Source: Halopelagius fulvigenes (GTDB taxonomy: Archaea; Halobacteriota; Halobacteria; Halobacteriales; Haloferacaceae). From it: 64,000 nt of DNA. Of the stretch, positions 49,200 to 58,823 are shown piece after piece (position 1 is the first letter of the stretch; the number at the start of each line of letters is the position of its first letter). A program made the position numbers and the translations under genes. The notes below the pieces were generated by a model. It was not told the origin of the DNA. It saw nothing but the letters and a program-made list of their open reading frames with translations, and did no database searches. Location: contig NZ_JBHSXH010000015.1 in NCBI RefSeq assembly GCF_042662625.1, positions 62,001-126,000 on the forward strand, given 5' to 3'.

Positions 49200-50747
49200 A
49201 TGTCAGATAAAACGGTCGGTTCCGAGAAGGAGCGTGGGGATCCAGAAAACCGCGATCGAACGGTTGACGGAGACGGATTTGGCCTCAACCGTCGTGACGC
49301 GCTAAAGATGAGCGCGACTGCGGCCGCGGTCGGACTGACCGGTCTGAGCGCGATGACCGGTTCGGCCGCCGCGGACGCCAATCGACACGGAATCTCGTTC
49401 GAGCGCGTTGTCAACGCCGTCGACGACTTGGGCCTCGACCCGAACGGGAACGAGCCTATCGACTCGGCGATAGACGAGACCATCGAGGAGGGAGACGTCC
49501 TCATCGAGTTCCCGCCGGGCACGTACTTCTGGGAGGACACCGTCGCCGAGAGCAACGTCAACAACTGGGGCATTCGCGGCCTCGGCGACGACCCGACCGA
49601 CGTTCGGTTCGTCTCGGAGAAAGGTACCGCGAAGTTCCTCCTGAAGACGAACGGCGGGGACGGTATCCTCATCGAGAATCTCGCCATCGACTACGGATTC
49701 GACCACAGCGGGAATCTCGGACTGATGTTGAAGGCGGACGACAACCTCCGCGTGCAGGACGTTCGCTTCGTCGGTTTCAATCCGACTCAAAGTAACGGCA
49801 CTGTCGACAACCTGAGCCCGCAGGCGCTCGACCCCGACGGTCAGGCCATCGTAGACGGACTCGTTCGTATCGGCCCCACCGAAATCGCCTCGCATGGCCA
49901 CCTCGGCGGCGACGTCAACGAGGGCTGCGTCTGGGTCGGTGACAAGCACGTCGGCGAGTTGATCATCCGTAACTCCCGCATCGAGAACACCGGAACGAAC
50001 GCCATCTACGCTCGCAAACCGACGGGTAGTGTGAAGGTCGAGGACAGCCTGTTCGTCAACAACAACCAAACCTCGATCCGCATCGGTGGTAAACACTCTT
50101 ACGTCAGGGGGTGCCGGTTCGTCGTGGATACGGACAACGCGAAGGAGACGAACGTCGGCGAGTTCATCAACCCCCACGCGATCATCTGGGAAACCGACAA
50201 CAGAGGCGAAGCGGGCGGCTACATCGGGGACTGTGAGTTCATCTACAGGTCCGCGCCCGCGAAGACGGCGGCCGCCGTCCGGATCGATGGCTCCGCGGGC
50301 AGGATGGCTATCTACAACAGCCAGTTCCGGATGGACGCCGACGGCGTGGCCGCTATCCGCGCCGACGACCCGAAGGACCCGCGCCTCGGAATCACGCCGG
50401 AGGAACCGTGGGCCGTCACGCTCGGTAACGTGAGCGTCACCGGGTCGTCCTCGGGCCCCTACCCAGCTATTTCCATCGAGAACCGTAACGGGTCGACCAT
50501 TCGGAATAGCTGTCTCCACCTGACGGGGGACCGCGACGGTATCCTCATACGCAACTGCGACAACAGCGTCATTCGGAACACGAACATCAACGTCGACGGG
50601 GAGGCGACCATCTTCGAGGGGTCGGACGTCTCCACCTCGGGCATCACGAACTCCGGCAGTTGCCCGGCTCCGGGCGACTCGTCCTCCGGCGGAGACGGGA
50701 CGGACTCCGACGACGGTGAGGAAGAGGAGTGCTCCTGCTCGAACTGA
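49200..50747 (+). CDS. Tat-exported right-handed beta-helix protein, paralogue 1
   Basis: The product has 515 residues. A long n-region is followed by the twin-arginine motif in LNRRDALKMSATAAAVGL (30-47) and an AMTGSAAAD cleavage-like site. The mature part is a parallel beta-helix as in pectate-lyase-like proteins (YFWEDTVAESNVNNWGIRGL, ILIENLAIDYGFDHSG, LIIRNSRIENTGTNAIYAR, AIYNSQFRMDADGVAAI). No lyase catalytic residues could be assigned. It ends with a Ser/Gly/Asp linker and ECSCSN, two cysteines, perhaps for attachment. It is about three-quarters identical to the gene at 51772. Its upstream region is unusually AT-rich, suggesting separate regulation. Confidence 0.82.
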   Translation: MSDKTVGSEKERGDPENRDRTVDGDGFGLNRRDALKMSATAAAVGLTGLSAMTGSAAADANRHGISFERVVNAVDDLGLDPNGNEPIDSAIDETIEEGDVLIEFPPGTYFWEDTVAESNVNNWGIRGLGDDPTDVRFVSEKGTAKFLLKTNGGDGILIENLAIDYGFDHSGNLGLMLKADDNLRVQDVRFVGFNPTQSNGTVDNLSPQALDPDGQAIVDGLVRIGPTEIASHGHLGGDVNEGCVWVGDKHVGELIIRNSRIENTGTNAIYARKPTGSVKVEDSLFVNNNQTSIRIGGKHSYVRGCRFVVDTDNAKETNVGEFINPHAIIWETDNRGEAGGYIGDCEFIYRSAPAKTAAAVRIDGSAGRMAIYNSQFRMDADGVAAIRADDPKDPRLGITPEEPWAVTLGNVSVTGSSSGPYPAISIENRNGSTIRNSCLHLTGDRDGILIRNCDNSVIRNTNINVDGEATIFEGSDVSTSGITNSGSCPAPGDSSSGGDGTDSDDGEEEECSCSN

Positions 50748-50838
50748 GTACGCCACTGAAGCGAGTGCGACTCGATAGAAAGTGCGTCCTCACCGGTTGA
50801 GCGGCGAACTACACCGACGCCGTGTCGTTCCCCGACGA

Positions 50839-50870
50839 GGTGATCACCCTCTCGCTCACCGCAGTGAGCG
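50839..50870. terminator. Two adjacent palindromes behind paralogue 1
   Basis: GGTGATCACC (50839-50848, perfect) is followed by CGCTCAC/GTGAGCG around CGCA (50853-50870, 7 pairs). No T-run follows. A 3'-end structure is plausible. The rest of 50748-51346 shows only weak frames on both strands. Confidence 0.35.
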
Positions 50871-51346
50871 TAGACCTACACCTCGGCGATCATCTCCTTA
50901 GAAGTGTTGACCGAGACTCGGTCTTCCACCGTTCGGATCATTTCTGAGGCCCCCGCGAAGGACGCGATACTCGTCAGCATACCGCCCGTCGCGTGCGTTC
51001 TCCTCTTCTTTCCTTTCGACCGAGATCGAACCACCTCTCGTCTCGTTCCGATAGTCCGTCGTCTCGCCGTCGGCACACTCTTCACGACGGTATCGACGCG
51101 GGGGTTTTCCCTGATTCGACCGCATTTCTTCGATACGCGGTACCATCTCTGATCGAGTAGGGACGTCTGACGTCGAACGCATACACCGTATTTCGATATA
51201 CACAATTTGAGTGCGGAAGTCACGGACTCGCTGAGGAACTGTTCCGAGTACCGCGGAGGAAAGCCACGCGCTACCCTTCTCTCGGGAGAACCGTGATATC
51301 GGACCCGGTCGATAGGTAGATACGGCTGGAACTCCCGGCAGTATCG

Positions 51347-51562
51347 ATGCCACCCAACCGCCGTGAATCGTGGTTTCGGGGGTACACCAACTGGTACGTT
51401 CGCGCCACCGTCCTGTTCGTCCAAGTGGTGGTCGTCGCTGGCGTCCTCCACTCGCTCCTCGGTACGGTCGGAGTAGTTATCAGCGGGTTCGCAGCTACGC
51501 TCCTCCTCTTCCGACAGATAACGCTCTGCATCCGCCAAGAACTCCGACGAGCGTCGGACTGA
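51347..51562 (+). CDS. Possible small membrane protein (71 aa)
   Basis: A basic N-terminus (MPPNRRESWFRGYTNWYVRA) is followed by two hydrophobic helices (TVLFVQVVVVAGVLHSLLG and VGVVISGFAATLLLF) and a short basic/acidic tail. The composition is protein-like and follows the positive-inside rule. No family is recognised, and the surrounding kilobase looks decayed, so it could also be a remnant. Confidence 0.45.
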   Translation: MPPNRRESWFRGYTNWYVRATVLFVQVVVVAGVLHSLLGTVGVVISGFAATLLLFRQITLCIRQELRRASD

Positions 51563-51771
51563 ACGGACTCCGAGAGAAGTGAACTCACTTCCGAGTATCC
51601 GGCTAGGTGAGCGCCGGCTCCGCCGTCTCGGCGAGCCGAACTAGATAGGTTCGAATACATTCAGGATATATTCACAAACGTCTATCGTTTGATGTTCTCT
51701 CTTACACTTGTTTTCCTTTCTGAGAGTTAAACGGAAAGGAATATACCTGGATACTCAAATTATTATTTGGA

Positions 51772-53532
51772 ATGGCAGAAAACACGGACTGTATTGAGAA
51801 GGAGAGCGGGGGAAACCGAAGTCAGACGTCTGAGGGGACTGAATCCGAACTTAGCCGTCGCGACGCGCTAAAGATGAGTGCGACTGCGGCCGCCGTGGGG
51901 CTGGCGGGCGTGGGCGCGATGACCGGTTCAGCCGCCGCGGACGCCGATCAACACGGAATCTCGTTCGACCGCGTGGTCGACGCCGTCGACGACTTGGGCC
52001 TCGACCCCGACGGAGACGAGCCTATCGACTCGGCGCTAGACGAGACCATCGAGGAGGGGAACGTCCTCATCGAGTTCCCGCCGGGAACGTACTACTGGGA
52101 GGACACCGTCGCCGAGAGCAACGTCAACAACTGGGGCATTCGCGGACTGGGCGACCATCCGACCGACGTTCGGTTCGTCTCGGATGACGGTGCCTCGAAG
52201 TTCCTCTTAAAGACGCGCGGCGGAGAGGGTATCCTCGTTGAGAACCTCGCTATCGACTACGGCTTCGACCGGAGCGGAAGCCTCGGACTGATGCTGAAGG
52301 CGCACGACAATCTCCTCGTGCGGGACGTCCACTTCGTCGGCTTCAAACCGACCCAAGACGACGGAGCCGTCGAGAATCTGAGCCCGCAGGCGCTCGACCC
52401 CGACGGTCGGGTCGTCGTCGATGGGCTCGTCTGTACCGGCCCCACCGACATCGCCCCGCACGGCCACCTCGAAGGCGACGTGAACACCAGCCGCGTCTGG
52501 CTCGGAAGCAAGCACGTCGGCGAGCTACTCGTTCGGAACTCCCACATCGAGAACGCCGGGACGAACGCCATCTACGCCCGCGAATCGGCGGGCGACGTGA
52601 AGATAGAGGACAGCCTGTTCGTCAACAACAACCAGACGTCGCTCCGCATCGGCGGCAGCGGTTCCTACGTCCAGGGCTGCCGGTTCGTCGTCGACACGGA
52701 CAACGCGACGGAGGAGAACGTCGGCGAGTTCATCAACCCCCACGCCATCACGTGGGAGACGGGCGAAAGAGGCGAGACGGGCGGATACATCGCGGACTGC
52801 GACTTCATCTACAAGTCCGCTCCCGCGAAGACGGCAGCCGCCGTCTGGGTGGACGGCTCCGCCGGCGAGATGGCCATCCGCGATAGCCGATTCCGGATAG
52901 ACGCCGACGGCGTGGCAGCCATCCGCGTCGACGACCCGCGCGACCCCCGCCTCGGAGAGACGGCGTCGAAGCCCTGGGGCGTCACCCTCGAGAACGTGAG
53001 CATCACCGGGTCCTCGTCGGGGTCCCACCCTGCCGTGTTCATCAACAACCGTGACGGCTCGACTATCCGGGACAGCTGTCTCCAGTTGACGGGGAACCGC
53101 GAGGGCATCTACCTCCGCAACTCCGACGACAGCGTCATCGAGAACACGAACCTCAACGTCGACGGCGCGACGACCATCTTCGCCGGGTCCGACGTGTCCA
53201 CCTCGGGCATCACGAACTCCGAGAGTTGTCCGGTGCCGGACGACTCGTTCTCCATCGACGACGAGGCTGAGACGGACGATGAGACTGAGACGGAGACGGA
53301 CGACGAGACAGAGACGGAGACGGACGACGAGACAGAGACGGAGACGGACGACGAGACAGAGACGGAGACGGACGACGAGGCTGAGACGGAAACGCCGACG
53401 GACGACGAGGCTGAGATAGAAACGCCGGCGGACGACGAGACGGAGACGGAAACGCCGGCGGACGACGAGGCGGAGACGGAAACGCCGGCGGACGACGAGG
53501 CGGAGACGGAAACGCCGGCGGACGACGAGTAG
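51772..53532 (+). CDS. Tat-exported right-handed beta-helix protein, paralogue 2, with repeat tail
   Basis: The product has 586 residues. The Tat motif SRRDALKMSATAAAVGL and AMTGSAAAD site match paralogue 1, and the ~430-residue beta-helix is collinear with it (YYWEDTVAESNVNNWGIRGL, LLVRNSHIENAGTNAIYAR, SLFVNNNQTSLRIGG). Instead of the short Cys tail it has ~95 residues of acidic repeats (DDETETET units, then DDEAETETPA units). This is a typical flexible stalk for a surface protein, but no C-terminal anchor (PGF or TM) follows. An AT-rich promoter (TTATTATTTGG) is just upstream. A duplication gave rise to the pair. Confidence 0.82.
   Translation: MAENTDCIEKESGGNRSQTSEGTESELSRRDALKMSATAAAVGLAGVGAMTGSAAADADQHGISFDRVVDAVDDLGLDPDGDEPIDSALDETIEEGNVLIEFPPGTYYWEDTVAESNVNNWGIRGLGDHPTDVRFVSDDGASKFLLKTRGGEGILVENLAIDYGFDRSGSLGLMLKAHDNLLVRDVHFVGFKPTQDDGAVENLSPQALDPDGRVVVDGLVCTGPTDIAPHGHLEGDVNTSRVWLGSKHVGELLVRNSHIENAGTNAIYARESAGDVKIEDSLFVNNNQTSLRIGGSGSYVQGCRFVVDTDNATEENVGEFINPHAITWETGERGETGGYIADCDFIYKSAPAKTAAAVWVDGSAGEMAIRDSRFRIDADGVAAIRVDDPRDPRLGETASKPWGVTLENVSITGSSSGSHPAVFINNRDGSTIRDSCLQLTGNREGIYLRNSDDSVIENTNLNVDGATTIFAGSDVSTSGITNSESCPVPDDSFSIDDEAETDDETETETDDETETETDDETETETDDETETETDDEAETETPTDDEAEIETPADDETETETPADDEAETETPADDEAETETPADDE
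53257..53532 (+). repeat. Tandem coding repeats in the tail of beta-helix paralogue 2
   Basis: Units of 24 nt (DDETETET) repeat about four times, followed by units of 30 nt (DDEAETETPA and variants) repeated about five times to the stop codon. Near-identical copies at the DNA level imply recent expansion, and copy number probably varies between strains. Confidence 0.8.
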
Positions 53533-53610
53533 CGATTCGGCACGTCGGTCGCTCCGTTCGTCGAGGTATCGCCGTCGCGGACGGTCTGCGGCCGGCGGAG
53601 TCGCTTCCGT

Positions 53611-54318
53611 CTATCCTTCGACCGGTTCTATCAGGTCCGGTGCGTCGTTAGCCGGGTCGTTCACCCGCGCGGAGACGGGGTACGCGCGCATCTCGTCTGC
53701 GGGGTGAGCGTCGAGGAGAGCGGCCGCCTCCGCTCCGTCGCCGCGAAGCCACGTCTCCTCCTCGTCGGGCGCTAAGACGACGGCCATCCGGTCGTGGAGT
53801 TCCGCGACCACCTCGTTGGGCTCCGCCGTGACGACGGTGAACGTCTCCAGTACGTCCGGGTCCGGGTCCGCCGGGGTTCCCTCGGCGAAGTCGTCCAGCC
53901 CGGTCTGCGTCCGTTCGGGTCGCCACCGCTCCCAGAGACCGGCCATCGCGAACGGTCGGTCGTCCTCGAACGCGACCCGGTAGGGGCGTCTCTCGCCGTC
54001 GCGGGCGGTCCACTCGTAGAACCCGTCCGCGACGACGAGACACCGCCGACGCTCGAACGCCTCCCGGAAGCTCGGCTTCTCGCGCACCGTCTCCGCGCGC
54101 GCGTTGATGAGGGTACTCCCCACCGACCGGTCGTCGGCCCACCCGGGCATGAGCCCCCACTTCAGGAAGCGCATCTCCTCGGGCGCGTCGTCGGTCACGA
54201 CGGGGAGTTCCTGCCCGGGCGCGCAGTTGTACCGCCGTTCGAGGGGCCGCGCCGGTTCGGCGTCGAAGCGGGAGACGAGTTCCTCCGTCGGGGTGAACAG
54301 ACTGTACCTGCCGCACAT
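53611..54318 (-). CDS. SOS response-associated peptidase (SRAP/YedK/HMCES)
   Basis: The product has 235 residues. The catalytic C2 follows the initiator Met (MCGRYSLFTPTEE), as the family requires, so the start at 54318 is certain and longer readings are excluded. Also visible: RYNCAPGQELPVV, WGLMPGWADD, INARAETVREKPSFREAF, DGFYEW and LHDRMAVVL with the conserved His. The family forms a covalent crosslink with abasic sites in single-stranded DNA and protects them. Its head is close to that of the RNase H-like gene (118 nt), suggesting a shared divergent promoter and a DNA-repair context. Confidence 0.93.
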   Translation of the reverse strand: MCGRYSLFTPTEELVSRFDAEPARPLERRYNCAPGQELPVVTDDAPEEMRFLKWGLMPGWADDRSVGSTLINARAETVREKPSFREAFERRRCLVVADGFYEWTARDGERRPYRVAFEDDRPFAMAGLWERWRPERTQTGLDDFAEGTPADPDPDVLETFTVVTAEPNEVVAELHDRMAVVLAPDEEETWLRGDGAEAAALLDAHPADEMRAYPVSARVNDPANDAPDLIEPVEG

Positions 54319-54436
54319 GGCCGACCGTTGGCGCGACGGGCACAAAAACTCGCCCGACGCGTCGGAGGCGTCCGACCCCCCTGCGTCCCCGCCCGCACTC
54401 GAAGGGTTTAGGCCCGATGACGCCTCCTGTGCGCAC

Positions 54437-55225
54437 ATGCGAATCGAGAACAGTTTCATCCCCGTCCGCGGCGTCGGCGAGCGGACGGAACAGAACTTGT
54501 GGACCGGAGGGGTGCTCACGTGGGACGACTTCGACCCCGCGGCGGCCCCCGTCGGGACCAAGACGGGCGAGCGAATCGAGTCGTTCATCGCCGACTCCTT
54601 GGAGCGACTCGACGACGGCGACGCGCGCTACTTCGGCGACGTGTTCCCCTCCGGCGAGCGGTGGCGACTGTACGAGAACTTCCGCGAGGAGGCCTGCTTC
54701 TTCGACATCGAGACGACCGGGCTCGACTCCTCGCGCCACGACGTGACGACCGTCTCCTTCCACCGCGGCGGCGAGACAACGACGCTCGTCCGCGGCGACA
54801 CGCTCACCGCCGACGCCCTGCGCGAACAGTTCCGCGACGTCTCGCTCGTCGTCTCCTTCAACGGAAAACGCTTCGACGTGCCGTTCCTCGAGGAGTCGTT
54901 CGACGTCTCCGTGGACCTGCCGCACGTGGACCTGATGTACCCGTGTCGCAGGCTCGACCTGACCGGCGGCCTCAAACGGATAGAGAAGGACGTCGGCATC
55001 GACCGGGACCGCCCGGACCTCTCGGGCCGCGACGCGGTCAGACTCTGGCACCGGTACGAACGCGACGGCGACGACGACGCCCTCGACACCTTGGTGTCGT
55101 ACAACCGCGACGACACGGTCAACCTCAAGCGTCTCATGGACCTCGTCGCCGGCACCCTCCACGAGGAATCGCTCGGCGGAATCGACGGCGCGACGTGCGA
55201 CCTTCCGGCGCGCGAACTCGTCTGA
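54437..55225 (+). CDS. Ribonuclease H-like (YprB/DnaQ-type exonuclease) protein
   Basis: The product has 262 residues. The exonuclease I motif D-x-E is in CFFDIETTGLDSSRHD, ExoII in LVVSFNGKRFDVPFLEE, and ExoIII in DTLVSYNRDDTVNLKRLM (YNxxDxxxL). N-terminal residues 1-90 (RIENSFIPVRGVGERTEQNLW) form the extra domain typical of the RNase_H_2 group. It probably trims nucleic acid in repair or RNA processing. Start: ATG 54437 within the spacer divergent from the SRAP gene. Confidence 0.87.
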   Translation: MRIENSFIPVRGVGERTEQNLWTGGVLTWDDFDPAAAPVGTKTGERIESFIADSLERLDDGDARYFGDVFPSGERWRLYENFREEACFFDIETTGLDSSRHDVTTVSFHRGGETTTLVRGDTLTADALREQFRDVSLVVSFNGKRFDVPFLEESFDVSVDLPHVDLMYPCRRLDLTGGLKRIEKDVGIDRDRPDLSGRDAVRLWHRYERDGDDDALDTLVSYNRDDTVNLKRLMDLVAGTLHEESLGGIDGATCDLPARELV

Positions 55226-55342
55226 GATCCGACCGCGGCGACGGCACGGCGTCGTCTCCGACGCCCACTCGGTAGTCGGCGGCGGCGCGACGCGGACGAA
55301 GAAGGAGGTACTCGCGCGGGGCGCGAGGGCGGACGGCGACGG

Positions 55343-55540
55343 TCAGTGCAGGATGTCCTTCACGCGGCGGGGTTCGCCGCTGAGGGTGGGGTTCTTCTCG
55401 ACGATTTTGAGGACCTCGTGGTCCGTCACGTCCGGGTACGCCTTCTCGGTGGCGTCTTCGATGAGGTCCTTGTCGAGGCGGAACTCGGTGCCCTCGTACT
55501 CGACATCGACCCCTTTGTCGTCGAAGGAAAGGACGGTCAT
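55343..55540 (-). CDS. Small conserved haloarchaeal protein (DUF5800-like, 65 aa)
   Basis: Reads MTVLSFDDKGVDVEYEGTEF, then a helix DKDLIEDATEKAYPDVTDHEVLKIV, then a basic end GEPRRVKDILH. Beta-beta-alpha layout, acidic overall. I match it tentatively to DUF5800. Leaderless start: an AT-rich ATTTTTATTCTC-type element about 25 nt upstream on this strand. No function is known. Confidence 0.8.
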   Translation of the reverse strand: MTVLSFDDKGVDVEYEGTEFRLDKDLIEDATEKAYPDVTDHEVLKIVEKNPTLSGEPRRVKDILH

Positions 55541-55638
55541 GCCTGACCGTAGCTTACGGGAGAATAAAAACGCACGCCTCGTCCGTCAGACGCGCGTCGT
55601 ACGGTCGGTTTATTACCCAGCATGTGTTGGTCCGAGTT

Positions 55639-56490
55639 GTGTCACTCGGTTCGGACCCGCTCGACGCGCTCGAGATACCCGACGGGACGACCGTCGAGGA
55701 GCACGATTTAGTGACGGAGAGCGACGTCGTCGTCGGCGGACAGAGCACCATCGAGTTCGGCGTCCGCGGACGGAACGTCGTCGCCGGCGAGCGAGTTCGG
55801 TTCGGCGGCGACATCGAAGCGGAGGGCGACTGCCGGTTGGACACGTGGTGCGACGTGGCCGGGAACGTCCTCGTCGGCGAGAACGCCTACCTCGGCGAAC
55901 GCGTCCACGTCGGCGGCCGCCTGATGGTCTCCGGCGATTTGGACATCGGCGACGACGTGGACATAGAGGAGGGGTTCGAGGCCAACGGCTGGATAGTCAT
56001 CCGCAACCCCGTCCCGACGCTCGTGTTCTACTTCATCGTCCTCTCGCAACTGCTCCGCCTCGGCGAGAACGACGCCGCGGGCGAACTCGCGGACTCGCTG
56101 AAGGGCGAGAGCGAACACCAACCGCTGACGGTTCCGCGCGGTTCGACCGTCTCGGACGACGCGTGGCGCGCCTCCACCCCCGCCACCGTCGGCGACGACT
56201 GCCGCCTCCACGGCAACATCCGCGCGGAGTCCATCGAAGTCGGCGAGGACAACAACATCTTCGGCAGTCTCCGCGCCCGCGAGGACATCGTCGTCCGGTC
56301 GGGGACGCGCATCCACGGCGACGTGACCACCCGCAACGGGACGGTCACCATCGAGGAGGGCGCGCGCGTCCTCGGCGACGTCTCCTGCCGCGAACTCGAA
56401 CTCCACGAGGGCGCACTCGTCGACGGGACGATGCGCGCCCGCGGCGAGATGCGCATCCACAGCTCCGACTCCACGCGCGATATCGAGTGA
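55639..56490 (+). CDS. Bactofilin-like polymer-forming protein
   Basis: The product has about 283 residues from a GTG at 55639, about 28 nt after TTTATTAC; a TTG at 55624 is less likely. It is a continuous right-handed beta-helix of short repeats (VVVGGQSTIEFGVRGRNVVAGE, FGGDIEAEGDCRLDTW, VLVGENAYLGERVHVGGRL, then IHGDVTTRNGTVTIEEGARVLGD). A short hydrophobic stretch (NPVPTLVFYFIVLSQLL) interrupts it in the middle. Bactofilins assemble into filaments at membranes. The related membrane domain appears broken at 35197-35789. No operon partner is seen. Confidence 0.8.
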   Translation: MSLGSDPLDALEIPDGTTVEEHDLVTESDVVVGGQSTIEFGVRGRNVVAGERVRFGGDIEAEGDCRLDTWCDVAGNVLVGENAYLGERVHVGGRLMVSGDLDIGDDVDIEEGFEANGWIVIRNPVPTLVFYFIVLSQLLRLGENDAAGELADSLKGESEHQPLTVPRGSTVSDDAWRASTPATVGDDCRLHGNIRAESIEVGEDNNIFGSLRAREDIVVRSGTRIHGDVTTRNGTVTIEEGARVLGDVSCRELELHEGALVDGTMRARGEMRIHSSDSTRDIE

Positions 56491-56595
56491 GTCGCGGTCA
56501 CCTCCGCCCGGAATCATCGGCCCGCTGAGATGACTCAAACGGTCGTTTGTGTCTACGGTACTCCTTTCTGACGAGTCGCGGTAGTCGCTGGCAGT

Positions 56596-57504
56596 ATGCC
56601 AGCGAAACGAACGCTTGCCGCCGTCGCACTCGCCGCCGTCCTCGTCCTCGCGGGGTGCGGGGGCGCATCGACCGGTGCCGGCGGAAGCGGGGAGATTGCC
56701 GCCGACAGGGGCGCGAACACCGGCGGTAGCGGCGGCGCGGAAGCGACGGCATCCGGCGGCGACGGCGCAAGCGGCGGTGGCGGCGGCTCGACGGCCTCCG
56801 AGGCGGCCCTGCGGGAACGCGCGCTGATAAAGACCGGTACCGTCGTCGTCGAGGTGGACGACTTCGAGTCCTCGCGGGCGAACCTCACCGACGCCGTCGA
56901 GGGGTACGGCGGGTTCGTCAGCGAGACGCGAACCCAACGCCGCGGACCGGAGAACCACACGTACGTCCACGGAACGCTCGTCCTGCGCGTCCCCTCCGAG
57001 GAGTACGAATCGCTGCGCTCGGACGCCGAAGCCGAAGGCGACGTCGTCTCCTCGGAGACGAACACGCGGGACGTGACCGACCGGTTGGTCGATTTGGAGG
57101 CCAGACTGGAGAACCTCCGGGCGGAACGCGACAGACTCCGGACGCTGTACGACCGGGCGAACTCCACGGAGGACGTCCTCGCGGTGCAGCGAGAGTTGTC
57201 GGACGTGCAGGGCGAAATCGAGCGACTGGAGGCGAAGAAGCAGTCGCTCGAACGGCGTGTCGCCTACTCCACGCTGACGGTCGAACTGCGCGAACCCGAC
57301 CCGACGCCGACGTACACCCGCGAGGCGTGGTACGACACGCCCGTGGTCTCGGCGTTCCTCCAGTCTGTCGAGGGCGTCCTCGTCGTCGGCCGGGCGATAG
57401 TCGTCGGAACTGCGTACGCGCTTCCGTACGTCCTGGCGTTCGTCGCGCCCGTCGCCGTCCTCGGTGGGGTTGCGTGGCGCCTCCGCGACCGACTCCCGCG
57501 CTGA
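56596..57504 (+). CDS. DUF4349 lipoprotein
   Basis: The product has 302 residues. The signal peptide ends in a lipobox L-A-G-C (VLVLAGCGGAST; C21). A Gly/Ser/Ala-rich linker follows, then the DUF4349 domain: LIKTGTVVVEVDDFESSRANL, GGFVSETRTQRRGPE, LRVPSEEYESLRSDAE. A coiled coil (LEARLENLRAERDRLRTLYDRA ... IERLEAKKQSLERRV) and a C-terminal TM helix (LPYVLAFVAPVAVLGGVAW) complete it. It is anchored outside the cell at both ends. The function of the family is unknown. Confidence 0.88.
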   Translation: MPAKRTLAAVALAAVLVLAGCGGASTGAGGSGEIAADRGANTGGSGGAEATASGGDGASGGGGGSTASEAALRERALIKTGTVVVEVDDFESSRANLTDAVEGYGGFVSETRTQRRGPENHTYVHGTLVLRVPSEEYESLRSDAEAEGDVVSSETNTRDVTDRLVDLEARLENLRAERDRLRTLYDRANSTEDVLAVQRELSDVQGEIERLEAKKQSLERRVAYSTLTVELREPDPTPTYTREAWYDTPVVSAFLQSVEGVLVVGRAIVVGTAYALPYVLAFVAPVAVLGGVAWRLRDRLPR

Positions 57505-57600
57505 CCCGCGCCGTTCGCTCTCCTCCGCGGCGCTTCGACTCCTCGATTCGCGCGTTCGGGGACCGAAAGGAAATTCGGTCTGTCGGCCCTCCTCTCCCTC

Positions 57601-58776
57601 ATGCTCTCTATCGCGCTAGCGGGCAAGCCCAACGCGGGCAAGTCCACGTTCTACAAGGCGGCCACGCAGGCGGACGTGGACGTCGGCAACTACCCCTTCA
57701 CGACCATCGACCCGAACCGCGGGGTGACGCACGCCCGCACCCGGTGTCCGTGTCTCGACAGGGAGGAACGGTGCGGCAACTGCGAGGACGGCACGCGCTA
57801 CGTCCCCGTGGAACTCCTCGACGTGGCCGGACTCGTCCCCGGCGCGCACGAGGGCCGCGGACTCGGCAACCAGTTCCTCGACGCCCTCACGAACGCGGAC
57901 GTCATCCTCAACGTCGTGGACGCCTCCGGCGGCACGAACGAGGAGGGCGAACCCGTCGAGGTGGGGACGTACGACCCGCTAGAGGAGGTCGATTTCGTCG
58001 AGGAGGAGCTAGAGCAGTGGCTGACGGGCATCATCGACCGAAACTGGGAGTCCGTCGAGCGAAAGTCCCGGTCGCCCGACTTCGACATCGACGACGCCCT
58101 CACGGAGATGCTCACGGGGTTCGGCGCGACGGAACACGACGTGGCCGCCTCCCTTCGGTCCCTCGACTACCCGACGGACCCGATGCAGTGGGAAGACGAA
58201 GACAGGGAGAAACTGGCCCGCGACATCCGCGCGCGGACGAAGCCCATCGTCCTCGTGGCGAACAAGGCGGACATCGCGCCCGAGGAGAACCTCGAACGAC
58301 TCCGCGAGACGGACAAGCCGGTGGTGCCGACCACCGCCGACGGCGAACTCGCCCTCCGGAAGGCGGCGGAGGCGGGCGTCGTCGAGTACCTCCCCGGCGA
58401 CGAGGAGTTCGAGATCGTCGGCGATATCTCCGACGCCCAAGCGGAGGGGTTAGAGAAGATACGCGAGGTGATGGCCGAGTACGGCGGCACGGGCGTCCAG
58501 CAGTCGATAAACCGCGCCGTCTACGACGTCCTCGACGTGCTGACCGCCTACCCCGTCCAAAACGAGACGAAGTGGACCGACGGGACGGGCGAGATGCTCC
58601 CGGACGCGTTTCTCCTCCCGCGGGGGTCGACGCCGAAGGACCTCGCGTACGCCGTCCACTCCGACATCGGCGAGGGGTACCTCCACGCCGTGAACGCGCG
58701 GTCGAACCGCCGCATCGCCGAGGACTACGAACTCGACGAGGGCGACGTCGTCAAAATCGTGAGTACGGCGTCGTAA
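57601..58776 (+). CDS. Obg/YchF-type GTPase with TGS domain
   Basis: The product has 391 residues. G1 is GKPNAGKST (8-16), G2 TTIDPN, G3 DVAGL and G4 NKAD (VANKADIAP). A cysteine cluster (RCPCLDREERCGNC) sits between G2 and G3, an archaeal feature that may bind metal. The C-terminal TGS domain covers about 310-391 (AFLLPRGSTPKDLAYAVHSDIGEGYLHAV). The family associates with ribosomes and translation. Start: ATG 57601 after the usual short spacer. It ends before a structured intergenic element. Confidence 0.92.
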   Translation: MLSIALAGKPNAGKSTFYKAATQADVDVGNYPFTTIDPNRGVTHARTRCPCLDREERCGNCEDGTRYVPVELLDVAGLVPGAHEGRGLGNQFLDALTNADVILNVVDASGGTNEEGEPVEVGTYDPLEEVDFVEEELEQWLTGIIDRNWESVERKSRSPDFDIDDALTEMLTGFGATEHDVAASLRSLDYPTDPMQWEDEDREKLARDIRARTKPIVLVANKADIAPEENLERLRETDKPVVPTTADGELALRKAAEAGVVEYLPGDEEFEIVGDISDAQAEGLEKIREVMAEYGGTGVQQSINRAVYDVLDVLTAYPVQNETKWTDGTGEMLPDAFLLPRGSTPKDLAYAVHSDIGEGYLHAVNARSNRRIAEDYELDEGDVVKIVSTAS

Positions 58777-58823
58777 CCTCGCGCGCGGCGCGCGAAGGCG
58801 TCGTTACTCGCCGAAGTAGGGAC

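Noticed and set aside
50876..51538. 220-codon minus-strand frame between the beta-helix genes
   Set aside because: Mostly Arg/Ser-rich shadow-like sequence. Only the last ~35 residues look helical, too little to call a gene; the plus-strand 71-residue frame overlaps it.
53257..53532. Possible CRISPR array
   Set aside because: Repeats are contiguous, have no unique spacers and stay in frame as an acidic protein tail; no cas genes occur in the window.
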